Positions 1 to 6,420 of a stretch of DNA of 7,989 nucleotides are shown piece by piece. Source of the stretch: Anaerolineales bacterium. GTDB taxonomy: Bacteria; Chloroflexota; Anaerolineae; 4572-78; J111. The position numbers were made by a program, and so were the translations under genes. The stretch is from contig JAAUSP010000342.1 in assembly GCA_012032575.1 (NCBI GenBank), positions 1 through 7,989 of the forward strand. The letters run 5' to 3'. The notes beneath the pieces were generated by a model. It had not been told where the DNA came from, did not search any database, and saw nothing but the letters and a program-made list of their open reading frames with translations. Numbering within the stretch: position 1 is the first letter of the stretch; each line of letters begins with the position of its first letter.

Positions 1-546
1 CCTGAAATTTTTCGGCAATGACCGTTTCTTTGGGGTAAACACGCAACCTAGGGGCCGGAAAAGTCTAATAAGCTGGGGGTATTCAACTTCCGGCGCAGCA
101 GGCGTAATCACATCACCAAAACCAATATCAACCTGCAAAGAAATGCGGGCTTGCCCCAGGTGGGCCTGTAAGCGCACTCGCTGCCCCGGATACTCTTGGG
201 CTTCGCGGATCTCCTCTACCTGAACGCTCCTCCCATCAAACATTAAACCATCCGGCTCTACCTCGACTGCGCAAATCTCTTTGAAGAGATGAATGAGTGT
301 TTCCGCCGAGCTATCCCCAAATCCCAACAAGTCTATATCTCGAGTGGGCCGATACATTTGCCCTGTCCACACGGCAAAAAGTATAGCCCCCTTTAGCACA
401 AATTGATCTGCATAAGCCGAGCAGGTCAGCCGATAGAGGAACCGTTCAATAGTATACCGAGTCAGGGTTAAGTCAAAAACTTCGCCCAGTTTTTGGCTTT
501 GGTTGAGCAAGCGTTGGCGCACAGAAGCCGCTAAATCCGCCGTCAT
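1..546 (-). CDS. abiEii: AbiEii nucleotidyltransferase toxin, partial at left edge and frame-disrupted
   Basis: Toxin half of a type IV AbiE toxin-antitoxin/abortive-infection pair. The family is a DUF1814 nucleotidyltransferase of the DNA polymerase beta-like fold, acting in the cytoplasm on RNA or nucleotide targets. I translated from ATG at 546. Residues 49-57 read FVLKGAILF and residues 66-74 read RPTRDIDLL, the glycine-containing and DxD (D70, D72) active-site segments of the family. The ATG overlaps the abiEi stop as ATGA, which supports both the start and translational coupling. After residue 157 (positions below about 80) the frame no longer matches the family. The expected string YPSLLDFPAPRLRVYPKE appears only if one base is removed from the G5 run at 75-79 and one from the A4 run at 59-62. 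The gene continues beyond the window. The family call is firm; whether it encodes a working toxin is open. Confidence 0.85.
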   Translation of the reverse strand, partial: MTADLAASVRQRLLNQSQKLGEVFDLTLTRYTIERFLYRLTCSAYADQFVLKGAILFAVWTGQMYRPTRDIDLLGFGDSSAETLIHLFKEICAVEVEPDGLMFDGRSVQVEEIREAQEYPGQRVRLQAHLGQARISLQVDIGFGDVITPAAPEVEYPQLIRLFRPLGCVFTPKKRSLPKNFR

Positions 547-1148
547 GCCAACGCCTCCAGATAAGGTTTCATCACCTGCGTCACCCGGCAGACTCGGGCA
601 TATTGCCACAGATCATTATATGAGCAACGGCGCTGGCGCAGACAATCTTTAAGCGCTTCAAGGGCTATATCCAGCCCTATTTTGTGGCGAAATTTAAAAC
701 AGTCCGCCACAGTTTTGGCAGGGTTATATACTCTTACCCGAACCCCTTCAATCTGCTTCTCTTCGATGCCAGCGGTCAGAGCCTCCCCCGAAAAATAAAC
801 CAGCCGCAAGGGTAGGTAATCTACTTGCGGCGGATGAGCTTTATTATCAATTGCCAACCAGACTTCGGAGGGGGATTGGGTGGTTAGACCATAAAAGCGC
901 AGGGCTGATAGCAAACAGACAACCCCTTTGGGCACACGTTGGCTCGCCTCAACCAACGTGTGATGTTCGGTAATATTGGCCTCTGGCAATCTATACAAAC
1001 CACGCCCCTCCCGCACAACCCTGCCCGATTCATGAAGCCGATTGAGATAGCCACGCGGAATCCCATAAGTGTCCAGATCCCGCGGGCGGATAATACTTTG
1101 CTGCTTCATGATTTCCAAAATACGGTTCAGGTTGTTTTCGGGGGGCAT
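543..1148 (-). CDS. abiEi: AbiEi antitoxin and transcriptional repressor
   Basis: Antitoxin of the AbiE pair, 201 residues, a usual family length. Residues about 7-54 form a winged-helix DNA-binding domain ending in REGRGLYRLP, a typical AbiEi wing. Residues 60-200 carry the second domain: ASQRVPKGVVCLLSALRFYG, then SEVWLAID, then NPAKTVADCFKFRHKIG and ALEALKDCL, all characteristic of the family. Known AbiEi proteins repress their own promoter by binding inverted repeats and neutralise AbiEii without forming a stable complex. The ATG at 1148 follows an AT-rich leader with no clear Shine-Dalgarno sequence, but it lies just below a promoter and operator-like repeat at 1169-1232. The stop overlaps the abiEii start (ATGA, 543-546). 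It is about 160 bp from the pentapeptide gene above it and probably transcribed separately. Confidence 0.9.
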   Translation of the reverse strand: MPPENNLNRILEIMKQQSIIRPRDLDTYGIPRGYLNRLHESGRVVREGRGLYRLPEANITEHHTLVEASQRVPKGVVCLLSALRFYGLTTQSPSEVWLAIDNKAHPPQVDYLPLRLVYFSGEALTAGIEEKQIEGVRVRVYNPAKTVADCFKFRHKIGLDIALEALKDCLRQRRCSYNDLWQYARVCRVTQVMKPYLEALA

Positions 1149-1168
1149 TATTGTTTAATAAAGATGTC

Positions 1169-1208
1169 ATAATATTACGGTAAATTCTAGTTTATACCGA
1201 AATATTAT
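1169..1208 (-). promoter_or_regulatory. Inverted repeat, probable AbiEi operator
   Basis: Arms of 14 bp, ATAATATTACGGTA (1169-1182) and TACCGAAATATTAT (1195-1208), are reverse complements at 13 of 14 positions and are separated by 12 bp. The repeat lies 20-60 bp upstream of the abiEi ATG and covers the putative -10 box and start site. That arrangement suits negative autoregulation by AbiEi, which in studied systems binds inverted repeats in the abiE promoter. The assignment to AbiEi is an inference from position. Confidence 0.6.
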
Positions 1209-1232
1209 AACACCATCGGTGCATAGGCACAA
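1204..1232 (-). promoter_or_regulatory. Putative sigma-70-type promoter of abiEi-abiEii
   Basis: On the minus strand a perfect TATAAT (1209-1204) lies 17 bp downstream of TTGTGC (1232-1227), a weak match to TTGACA. Transcription would start near 1197, inside the inverted repeat. The perfect -10 and ideal spacing make it credible, but the surroundings are AT-rich, so chance matches are possible. Confidence 0.45.
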
Positions 1233-1310
1233 TTCCCCCTGCTGGCAATCTGTCATACGTCATTTAAGGCATTAATGACAATCAATTGATCTTCTAATAG
1301 TAAAAACAAA

Positions 1311-1760
1311 TTACAGTTGGATTGTCCCATCGGGCATGGTGGCTCCGCGCAGGTTCGCCCCGTGCAAATTGGCCCCCTGAAGGTCGGCTTTGGCCAGATT
1401 GGCATAACCAAGGTCGGCGTCACGCAGGTCGGCTTCTCGTAGATCAGCATGACCCAGGTTGGCTTCGCTCAAAATAGCTCCGCGCAGATTAGCGCCCTGC
1501 AAATCGGTCAAAATCAGGTTGGCCCGGTGCAGATTAGCCCCGCTCAGGTTAGCCTGGCGCAGGTCGGTTTCGCCCAAATCGGCTTCGCCCAGATTAGCCC
1601 CGCTGAGATTGGCCTCACGCAGATCAGCCTCGCTCAAGTCGGCCCCGTACAAATCAGTTTTGCTTAAATCAATCCCCGGCAAACCGGCCCCGCGCAGATG
1701 GGGGATTTCGCCCCGGCTGCGTGCGGATTGAATAAGTTGAATTGCTTCTTCGTGTTCCAT
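1311..1760 (-). CDS. Pentapeptide-repeat protein
   Basis: Soluble protein of 149 residues made almost entirely of A(D/N)Lxx pentapeptides. After an N-terminal helix (MEHEEAIQLIQSARSRGE) come about 23 consecutive five-residue units (GIDLS, KTDLY, GADLS and so on), ending in GATMPDGTIQL, a common C-terminus for these proteins. Such repeats fold into a right-handed quadrilateral beta-helix of four units per coil, here nearly six coils. I chose ATG 1760, 7 bp below the stop of the NHL gene. An upstream in-frame ATG at 1829 would add 23 residues (MPTITGLCDFKRQ...) that lie inside the preceding coding sequence and do not look like family sequence. There is no signal peptide or membrane segment. Some relatives mimic DNA (Qnr, MfpA), but nothing here singles out that role. 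It is probably cotranscribed with the gene above it. Confidence 0.85.
   Translation of the reverse strand: MEHEEAIQLIQSARSRGEIPHLRGAGLPGIDLSKTDLYGADLSEADLREANLSGANLGEADLGETDLRQANLSGANLHRANLILTDLQGANLRGAILSEANLGHADLREADLRDADLGYANLAKADLQGANLHGANLRGATMPDGTIQL
1332..1676 (-). repeat. Degenerate 15-bp tandem repeat encoding pentapeptides
   Basis: About 23 units of 15 bp encode the A(D/N)Lxx repeats. On the plus strand the recurring core reads roughly CAGGTTGGCC or CAGATTAGCC. The units have diverged at the DNA level but keep strict five-codon phase, as expected for selection on the beta-helix rather than recent duplication. Confidence 0.8.
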
Positions 1761-1767
1761 GGTTCGC

Positions 1768-4539
1768 TCATTTGCTCTCCCCGGCGAAAGTTGGCGCTTG
1801 AAATCGCATAATCCGGTTATTGTCGGCATCGGCCACCAGCAGGTTGCCTTGCGCGTCTACGGCCAGACCGTTGGGCAGGGCAAACGAGGCCGGGTCCTGG
1901 CCGTATTGGCCCCACGTGCCCAAAATTTTGCCGGCTTTATCGTAAGCAATAATCCGAAAACCTTCCGGGTCGCTGATAAAAACGCGGCCCTGCGCGTCAA
2001 CCGCCAGAGAGGGCTTATTAATTACACTTTCGCTGTCCCAACCGGCCACATCCCACTGAGCCACCGGGTTGAAATCGGCATCGAATTTTTGGATGCGGCG
2101 ATTCCAGGTGTCGGCCACGTAGATATTGCCGTCGCGGTCAATATCAATGCCGACCGGCTCTTCAAACGCGCCGGGGATAATGCCCGCCCCACCCCAAGCG
2201 GCGATAAATTCACCGTTGGCGCTAAATTTCTGGACCCGCTTATTGCCGGTATCGGTCACATAAACATTGCCTTCGGCGTCAACCGCCACATCACGCGGAC
2301 CCCAGAACTTGCCCGGCTCGGACTGTGGATCGCCCTGCTGCACGTTGGCAAACGTGCCAAACTCGCCCTGGTACTGGCCCACCGAGCTAAAACGCTGCAC
2401 CCGGTGGTTCCAGGTATCGGTCACATAAACGCTCCCATCGGGGGCTACGGCAATGCCCCACGGTTCGTTGAACTGGCCCTGGCCGGTCCCCTGGCTGCCC
2501 CATTTGAGAATAAATTTGCCATCGCTGCCCAACGCCTGGATGCGATGGTTGCCGGTATCGGCCACATAAATCGAGCCATCCGGCCCCACCGCCACGTTGC
2601 GCGGGTTAACAAACTGACCGTCAGCAGTGCCGTTGCTGCCCCACAAATCAGCCGCCTGTAAATCCACGATTTTACCCTCATAGGGGTCGGTCAGGGCCGC
2701 TTGCGTCAACTGGACCGGGCCGCTCTGATAATCCCAGACTTCGTTGAGCGTATCTTTGCGAATATAGACATAAAAGCGATGCAGGTAAGGCCACTCGTTA
2801 AGGTTGTAATCCTTGTAATAACGGTAAAAGAGAATATTCCCCAGGTTTTTCCAGTTTTGCCGGACGGTTTCACGGCGGGCTTGCTGGGTTTCGGCGGTAT
2901 CAACCGCGCCATCGGCTGGAGGCGGGCCGGTGACATAAGTTTGCCAGAGCCGGCTCAGAGTTTGATTTTTGTAATCCTCCATCGGCCACCAGACCAGGCG
3001 GTAATCAAAGCGGGTGTACTTGTCGCCCAGGAAGGGCTTGACCTTGCTCTCGTTGGCCGAGCCGACAATCACCACCGGCGCATCCAGGGCCTCGCGAGTG
3101 GGGTTTTCGGCATAATAGGCCCGATTGGGATATTCGCGCAGATACCACTCCAGCGGCCAGGTCGAGTCGTTATCATAGGCAACTTTGATCATTTTATCGC
3201 CGACGGTACGGCGCGAAATATTTTCAATCTGATTGAGCGCCAGTTTGACATCCGGCCCCCCGTGCGCATACACCAGAACCTCATTCACATAATCGTAATT
3301 GATATACGAAAGCATCCAACTGAAACGAATGGTGAGCAGGGCCAGCACGGTCAACAGCGTTACCAGAGCCGTCCGCACGGCCAGGCTGCGCCCCATGCGC
3401 CGGCCATAACTCCAGATCACGCCGGCCAAAACCGCCAGGATGGCCAGACCGGTGATGAATTGCAAAGTGTCATTGATGGATTGGAGCGATTGGCTCTGGA
3501 AAGGTTCGGCGGTAAAGATGGCGACCAGGGCCGGGATAATCAACAGCAGTGCGCCGCCCAGGATGAGGCCGCCTTTTTGCCGGGCGGCGGCCCAATCGAA
3601 TCGGCCCAGGGTGGTCTGGATGATGTGAGCGCTCAGGAAGACGAGCGGCAGGGTCATGTGGACCGTCAGCCAGGGCATTTTTTCGCCGGCCCAACTGTAG
3701 ATGACAAAGGCCAGAATGGTCCAGTAGATGGTAAAGGTGGCGAAGAGGCCGGAGTCGGAGGGGTGGAGGGTTGGAAGGCTTGTCCTGAGCGAAGTCGAAG
3801 GGTTGGAAGGTTGGAGGTTGGAAGATGGAGGGGGCGAGGACTCGTCAGAGTCGGCCGGCAGGTTGGCATCGGCGTAGGCAGGGATAAGCTGGCCGGCAAA
3901 GAGGCGGCGAAACAGATAGGCCAGACCGCCGATCAGTCCGATGAGGAGGGGCAGAAATTCGTACATAGGGACCAGGAAGAGATAATAATACCAGGGCTGG
4001 CTGCCCCGTTGCACGTCACTTTGGCCAATCCAGTAGGTAATCGCGCCGATGCTGCCGGTGTAGATGCCGCGCATGTTGGAGAAAAAGGTGGTGTGCAGCA
4101 GCACAAAAATGATGACGGCCAGCAGGGTGGCTTTGCCCAACTCGACCATCTGGGGCCGCACGCTGAGGAGGGCCTGGGTGACAGGCCGGTTGGTCCGATC
4201 TACGCCCAATTGAATCAGCACCGCCGCGCCGAGGATTTGCAGGATCAGCAGGAGCAGGCCAATGATTTCCTGGGTATCGAGGCCAGGGTCGCCGGCGGAA
4301 CCTTCGGCGGGAGTCTGGCTCAACAGGTAGCCTTCCACGCCGATGCCCACCACCATCAAGCCCAACAGCACAAAAGTCGCCAGGCGGCGGTTGGCTGACG
4401 ACAGGTTTTCCCAGATATAGGCCATGACAATAAACGTCACCCCGATGAAGCCATGAATATAGGCCGCTTCCATAGTGGACAGCATCAACGAGACCGCCGC
4501 CGCACCGATGTAGAGCCAGCGCGTGGACCGGGTGCGCAT
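1768..4539 (-). CDS. Agl23/TIGR03663-type membrane protein, C-terminal part with six-repeat NHL propeller
   Basis: Larger frame of a split gene, 923 codons from an internal ATG. Residues 1-410 hold many transmembrane helices with family landmarks: TFFSNMRGIY (151-160), ITYWIGQSDVQRGSQPWYYY (167-186) and GEKMPWLTVH (285-294). Residues about 420-610 form an exported domain containing QIENISRRTVGDK and EWYLREYPN. Residues 632-917 contain six NHL blades with signatures VADTGNHRIQ, VTDTWNHRVQ, VTDTGNKRVQ, VADTWNRRIQ, ISDPEGFRII and VADADNNRIM. The family resembles GT-C glycosyltransferases (PMT-like) and is called flippase-associated Agl23 in archaea; its reaction is unknown. NHL propellers usually bind proteins or ligands. 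A low-complexity linker (residues about 228-263) carries a small repeat insertion. The true start is upstream: one extra base in the run at 4547-4551 joins this to the 4485-5039 frame as a product of about 1090 residues. Confidence 0.85.
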   Translation of the reverse strand: MRTRSTRWLYIGAAAVSLMLSTMEAAYIHGFIGVTFIVMAYIWENLSSANRRLATFVLLGLMVVGIGVEGYLLSQTPAEGSAGDPGLDTQEIIGLLLLILQILGAAVLIQLGVDRTNRPVTQALLSVRPQMVELGKATLLAVIIFVLLHTTFFSNMRGIYTGSIGAITYWIGQSDVQRGSQPWYYYLFLVPMYEFLPLLIGLIGGLAYLFRRLFAGQLIPAYADANLPADSDESSPPPSSNLQPSNPSTSLRTSLPTLHPSDSGLFATFTIYWTILAFVIYSWAGEKMPWLTVHMTLPLVFLSAHIIQTTLGRFDWAAARQKGGLILGGALLLIIPALVAIFTAEPFQSQSLQSINDTLQFITGLAILAVLAGVIWSYGRRMGRSLAVRTALVTLLTVLALLTIRFSWMLSYINYDYVNEVLVYAHGGPDVKLALNQIENISRRTVGDKMIKVAYDNDSTWPLEWYLREYPNRAYYAENPTREALDAPVVIVGSANESKVKPFLGDKYTRFDYRLVWWPMEDYKNQTLSRLWQTYVTGPPPADGAVDTAETQQARRETVRQNWKNLGNILFYRYYKDYNLNEWPYLHRFYVYIRKDTLNEVWDYQSGPVQLTQAALTDPYEGKIVDLQAADLWGSNGTADGQFVNPRNVAVGPDGSIYVADTGNHRIQALGSDGKFILKWGSQGTGQGQFNEPWGIAVAPDGSVYVTDTWNHRVQRFSSVGQYQGEFGTFANVQQGDPQSEPGKFWGPRDVAVDAEGNVYVTDTGNKRVQKFSANGEFIAAWGGAGIIPGAFEEPVGIDIDRDGNIYVADTWNRRIQKFDADFNPVAQWDVAGWDSESVINKPSLAVDAQGRVFISDPEGFRIIAYDKAGKILGTWGQYGQDPASFALPNGLAVDAQGNLLVADADNNRIMRFQAPTFAGESK
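3751..3858. repeat. Low-complexity linker tract with 11-bp direct repeat around a short interspersed element
   Basis: The plus strand is a purine-rich run of GGTTGGA and GGAAGATGGA words. GGGTTGGAAGG occurs exactly at 3768-3778 and again at 3800-3810, flanking a 21-bp unit whose core is CCTGAGCGAAGTCGAAGG (3784-3801, running into the second repeat). I recall this core as a recurrent string in metagenome-derived genes, where it is read as peptides such as LRTS or PERSRR; that is memory, not a search. In the encoded protein the tract gives a Pro/Ser-rich linker between membrane helices. Confidence 0.55.
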
Positions 4540-5039
4540 ATACTGGAAAAAGCCAGGAACATAAGCAGGGTAAAGAAATCGAGGAAGGTATCGTGGCGGA
4601 TGTAGCGGCTGTAATACAGCAAGCCGGGCGAAATCAGGATCATGAACGAAGCCGCCAGTGCGCCCAGACGTCCCAGCCAGGGCCGGAACCAGTACGGCAA
4701 AATGACCATCGCAATGCCAAATACCGCCGGGCCAATGCGGGCGCTGAAATCGTTGTCGCCAAAGAGAAAATACATCAGCGCGGTAATATGGAACAGCGAC
4801 GGGCCGTGCATCAACGGGTCGTGCTGGTAGCCTTTACCGGCGTACAAATTCCAGGAATAGAGGGTGTGCAGGCTCTCGTCGTGGCTCATCACCCGCGCCC
4901 CCAAATCGTAAAAACGGGTAATCACGGCAATGATAAAGAAGATGATGTACAGGATCAGTTCCCAGTTCAGGGTGAAGAGGGAGAGGAAGGGGGTGTCGAG
5001 ATTAAGTTTTTTTTGGAGAGTGTCGGTATTGATGGTCAT
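4485..5039 (-). CDS. Agl23/TIGR03663-type membrane protein, N-terminal fragment
   Basis: N-terminal frame of the split membrane gene, 184 codons, of which about 164 belong to the family. Residues 27-42 are the first membrane helix. MSHDE (51-55) supplies the family's invariant DE dipeptide and MHGP (77-80) its HGP tripeptide. YSRYIRHD (143-150) is a second loop with an acidic residue, as in GT-C enzymes. Further helices lie at about 83-95, 103-117 and 128-143. After FLAF (161-164) the frame reads an arginine-rich tail and stops. The family sequence resumes in another frame as FFQYMRTRST, which needs one extra T in the T5 run (plus-strand A5, 4547-4551). The ATG has a good GAGGAAAA ribosome-binding site 5 bp upstream, within the end of the preceding gene, and overlaps that gene's stop as ATGA (5036-5039). 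Confidence 0.85.
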   Translation of the reverse strand: MTINTDTLQKKLNLDTPFLSLFTLNWELILYIIFFIIAVITRFYDLGARVMSHDESLHTLYSWNLYAGKGYQHDPLMHGPSLFHITALMYFLFGDNDFSARIGPAVFGIAMVILPYWFRPWLGRLGALAASFMILISPGLLYYSRYIRHDTFLDFFTLLMFLAFSSICAPGPRAGSTSVRRRSR

Positions 5040-5614
5040 AATCTTTTCCTCACTACGGTGTATATACTCCCAAGCAGTTCCGCCCGCATTTTTGCATTGA
5101 ACACCTGTACTACTTTATCTTTGTCAGGCAATACAAGATTATAAGGTGTAGGCTGATATACCTCATCTAAATCCACTGAAACATAACGATTTGGGTTGAG
5201 GGTTAAATAGTCATCCTTAAAAATAGCAGAGTCGCAAAGGAAAAATCTACAGGGGTGTTCGGAAGAATAGCTTGACTCCTTAAAACCATATCGCTTAACC
5301 AAATTTGCATAAACGTGCTCCGAGATTACCCAATAGCCTTTTGTGTTCCACGCTTTATAAACGACAGTTCGATTTAGCATCGAACTCTCAATTTTACTGG
5401 TTAAGTCTGTTCGAATCTCTACCGTTACAAAATCATCTACTTCAGCCTTCATCAATTTGTGTCGAATCAGAACCCAATCTATTTCGCCAAAACCAAAGAG
5501 GTTGACGCTCTGTAATGAAATAATATTGTTGAGATTGCCAAAATAGTGTAAAGCAATCCCCTCTAAAACTCGTGATACCCCTGCAACTGCGCCTTGCTCC
5601 TCAAAGTTTGCCAC
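5036..5614 (-). CDS. Unknown 192-residue protein, possible PD-(D/E)XK-like nuclease
   Basis: I do not recognise this protein with certainty. It starts at GTG, supported by the Shine-Dalgarno AAGGAGA six bases upstream. It is soluble, with no signal peptide or membrane segment. Residues 42-70 read FGEID, WVLIR, then DDFVTVEIRT. A hydrophobic strand carrying E44/D46, followed about 20 residues later by E66-I-R68, resembles the core of PD-(D/E)XK restriction enzymes, including the NotI-like group where the last residue is Q rather than K. Arg at that place would be unusual. The C-terminal half (VVYKAWNTKGYWVISEHVY, FFLCDSAIF) has no motif I can name. It lies 29 bp below the nuclease-like gene, and its stop overlaps the Agl23-type start. 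It is AT-rich like its two upstream partners. The gene is firm; the function is a guess. Confidence 0.7.
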   Translation of the reverse strand: MANFEEQGAVAGVSRVLEGIALHYFGNLNNIISLQSVNLFGFGEIDWVLIRHKLMKAEVDDFVTVEIRTDLTSKIESSMLNRTVVYKAWNTKGYWVISEHVYANLVKRYGFKESSYSSEHPCRFFLCDSAIFKDDYLTLNPNRYVSVDLDEVYQPTPYNLVLPDKDKVVQVFNAKMRAELLGSIYTVVRKRL

Positions 5615-5620
5615 TTAATC

Positions 5621-5627
5621 TCTCCTT
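5621..5627 (-). promoter_or_regulatory. Shine-Dalgarno site that fixes the GTG start
   Basis: AAGGAGA on the minus strand lies six bases before GTG 5614. No ATG near the beginning of the frame offers a competing start, so this site decides the N-terminus. Confidence 0.75.
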
Positions 5628-5643
5628 TGTAAGTTGCAGATTA

Positions 5644-6162
5644 TCACACATCTAGTAATTTCTGTAAAGATTCTACCTCAAGGTATGTTAAATCTGAACT
5701 TCCTTCGGTATACCTGAAGAAGTCTCGCAGCTTAAGACGTAATGACTTTTCAAAATATTTCTTTGGACTTCTCAAGATATAAATACTGAGTTTACCGTGC
5801 CCATTTATGTATCTATCACCAAAATGTACCCAAACAAGAAAATCAGCCGCCAAATCTTTTGTCTTTAATTCTTGAAAGTTAGTCTGTCCGGTGGATTTCA
5901 CTTCTACAGTTCGCTGTTCACCCGGTCTTTCCAGAATAATATCACAGAGCTTTTCCCCAAATTTAGCCCTCCAACCTTTACCAAAGAAATGTTCGGCACA
6001 ATGTACTGTTAGTGACTCGCTGAATTCTGCGGGTACCGAGGGATAATGAATCAAACGAGCTATAGAGGAACGATTACGAAGTTCATGAAAAGAAGTATAG
6101 GCTTCAATTAGAAGGCTATCAAGTTCAAGTAATTCTGCTTTTGTCAGTAACTCTTTAGCCAT
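5644..6162 (-). CDS. PD-(D/E)XK nuclease-like protein, restriction-endonuclease type
   Basis: Soluble protein of 172 residues. The core reads FGEKLCDIILERPGEQ (68-83) followed by TVEVKSTG (85-92). D74, then E87-V-K89 on the next strand, fits the PD-(D/E)XK catalytic layout, and an upstream glutamate (E57 or E50, on the helix before) could complete the site. The following segment LKTKDLAADFLVWVHFG (99-115) resembles the strand after the active site in restriction-like nucleases. The role would be DNA cleavage, perhaps in defence; the target is unknown. It starts six bases below the stop of the XRE regulator gene, so the two are almost certainly cotranscribed. No methyltransferase lies in the window, so a standard restriction-modification pair is not shown. 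It could instead be an orphan restriction enzyme, a DNA-damage nuclease or a toxin-like effector. Confidence 0.7.
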   Translation of the reverse strand: MAKELLTKAELLELDSLLIEAYTSFHELRNRSSIARLIHYPSVPAEFSESLTVHCAEHFFGKGWRAKFGEKLCDIILERPGEQRTVEVKSTGQTNFQELKTKDLAADFLVWVHFGDRYINGHGKLSIYILRSPKKYFEKSLRLKLRDFFRYTEGSSDLTYLEVESLQKLLDV

Positions 6163-6168
6163 TTCCGT

Positions 6169-6396
6169 TTAATCTTCGCCTAATAACAACCAACTCACAG
6201 AGACTTCCAGAACCTGGGCCAGTAATACAACTTCGTAATCGTGAATCTGCCGTAAACCAGTTTCAATCTTGGAGATACCAATTCGATCAATATCAAACCC
6301 TGATCGCGTGAGTTTGTTTGCCAATTCTTCTTGGGTCAGCACAGGAACATGTTTTAGTCTTGCTTCTCGAACTCTTAAGCCCACAATATTCCGCAT
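6169..6396 (-). CDS. XRE-family HTH regulator, C-protein-like
   Basis: Small DNA-binding protein of 75 residues, the usual size for a single-domain Cro/C1-type regulator. The first helix of the HTH is TQEELANKL (21-29), the recognition region is IDRIGISKIETGLRQ (36-50), and residues 52-74 (HDYEVVLLAQVLEVSVSWLLLG) complete the five-helix domain. Regulators of this type commonly head restriction-modification, toxin-antitoxin and phage-like operons and control them through palindromic boxes. A 24-bp palindrome lies 25-48 bp upstream of the ATG, matching that pattern. The gene is first in a tight three-gene AT-rich unit. No strong ribosome-binding site precedes the ATG, so the transcript may be leader-poor or the site weak. 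Confidence 0.85.
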   Translation of the reverse strand: MRNIVGLRVREARLKHVPVLTQEELANKLTRSGFDIDRIGISKIETGLRQIHDYEVVLLAQVLEVSVSWLLLGED

Positions 6397-6420
6397 TTTT
6401 ACCCACGAACAAATTCAACA

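Noticed and set aside
1259..1279. TCATTTAAGGCATTAATGA as a terminator hairpin after the pentapeptide gene
   Set aside because: The stem is short, AT-rich and bulged and is not followed by a U-tract, so it is not a convincing terminator.
1449..1731. Plus-strand repetitive frames opposite the pentapeptide gene
   Set aside because: They reflect the 15-bp coding repeat read on the wrong strand; the minus frame gives a canonical pentapeptide protein.
1311..1829. Longer pentapeptide gene starting at ATG 1829
   Set aside because: The extra 23 residues lie inside the preceding gene and do not resemble the family; ATG 1760 gives a natural N-terminal helix just after the upstream stop.
1759..2661. 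Plus-strand open frame of 300 codons with periodic GIGHIN-like motifs
   Set aside because: The periodicity is the mirror of the NHL repeats encoded on the minus strand, not an independent repeat protein.
2701..4398. Long plus-strand open frame of 565 codons opposite the Agl23-type gene
   Set aside because: It is the antisense of a GC-rich membrane and NHL coding sequence. The translation has no recognisable domain, while the minus strand shows clear family motifs throughout.
5007..5014. A8 run (coding strand) near the start of the Agl23-type gene as a programmed frameshift site
   Set aside because: The zero frame continues correctly through the run into family sequence, and I see no alternative downstream frame that would be used.
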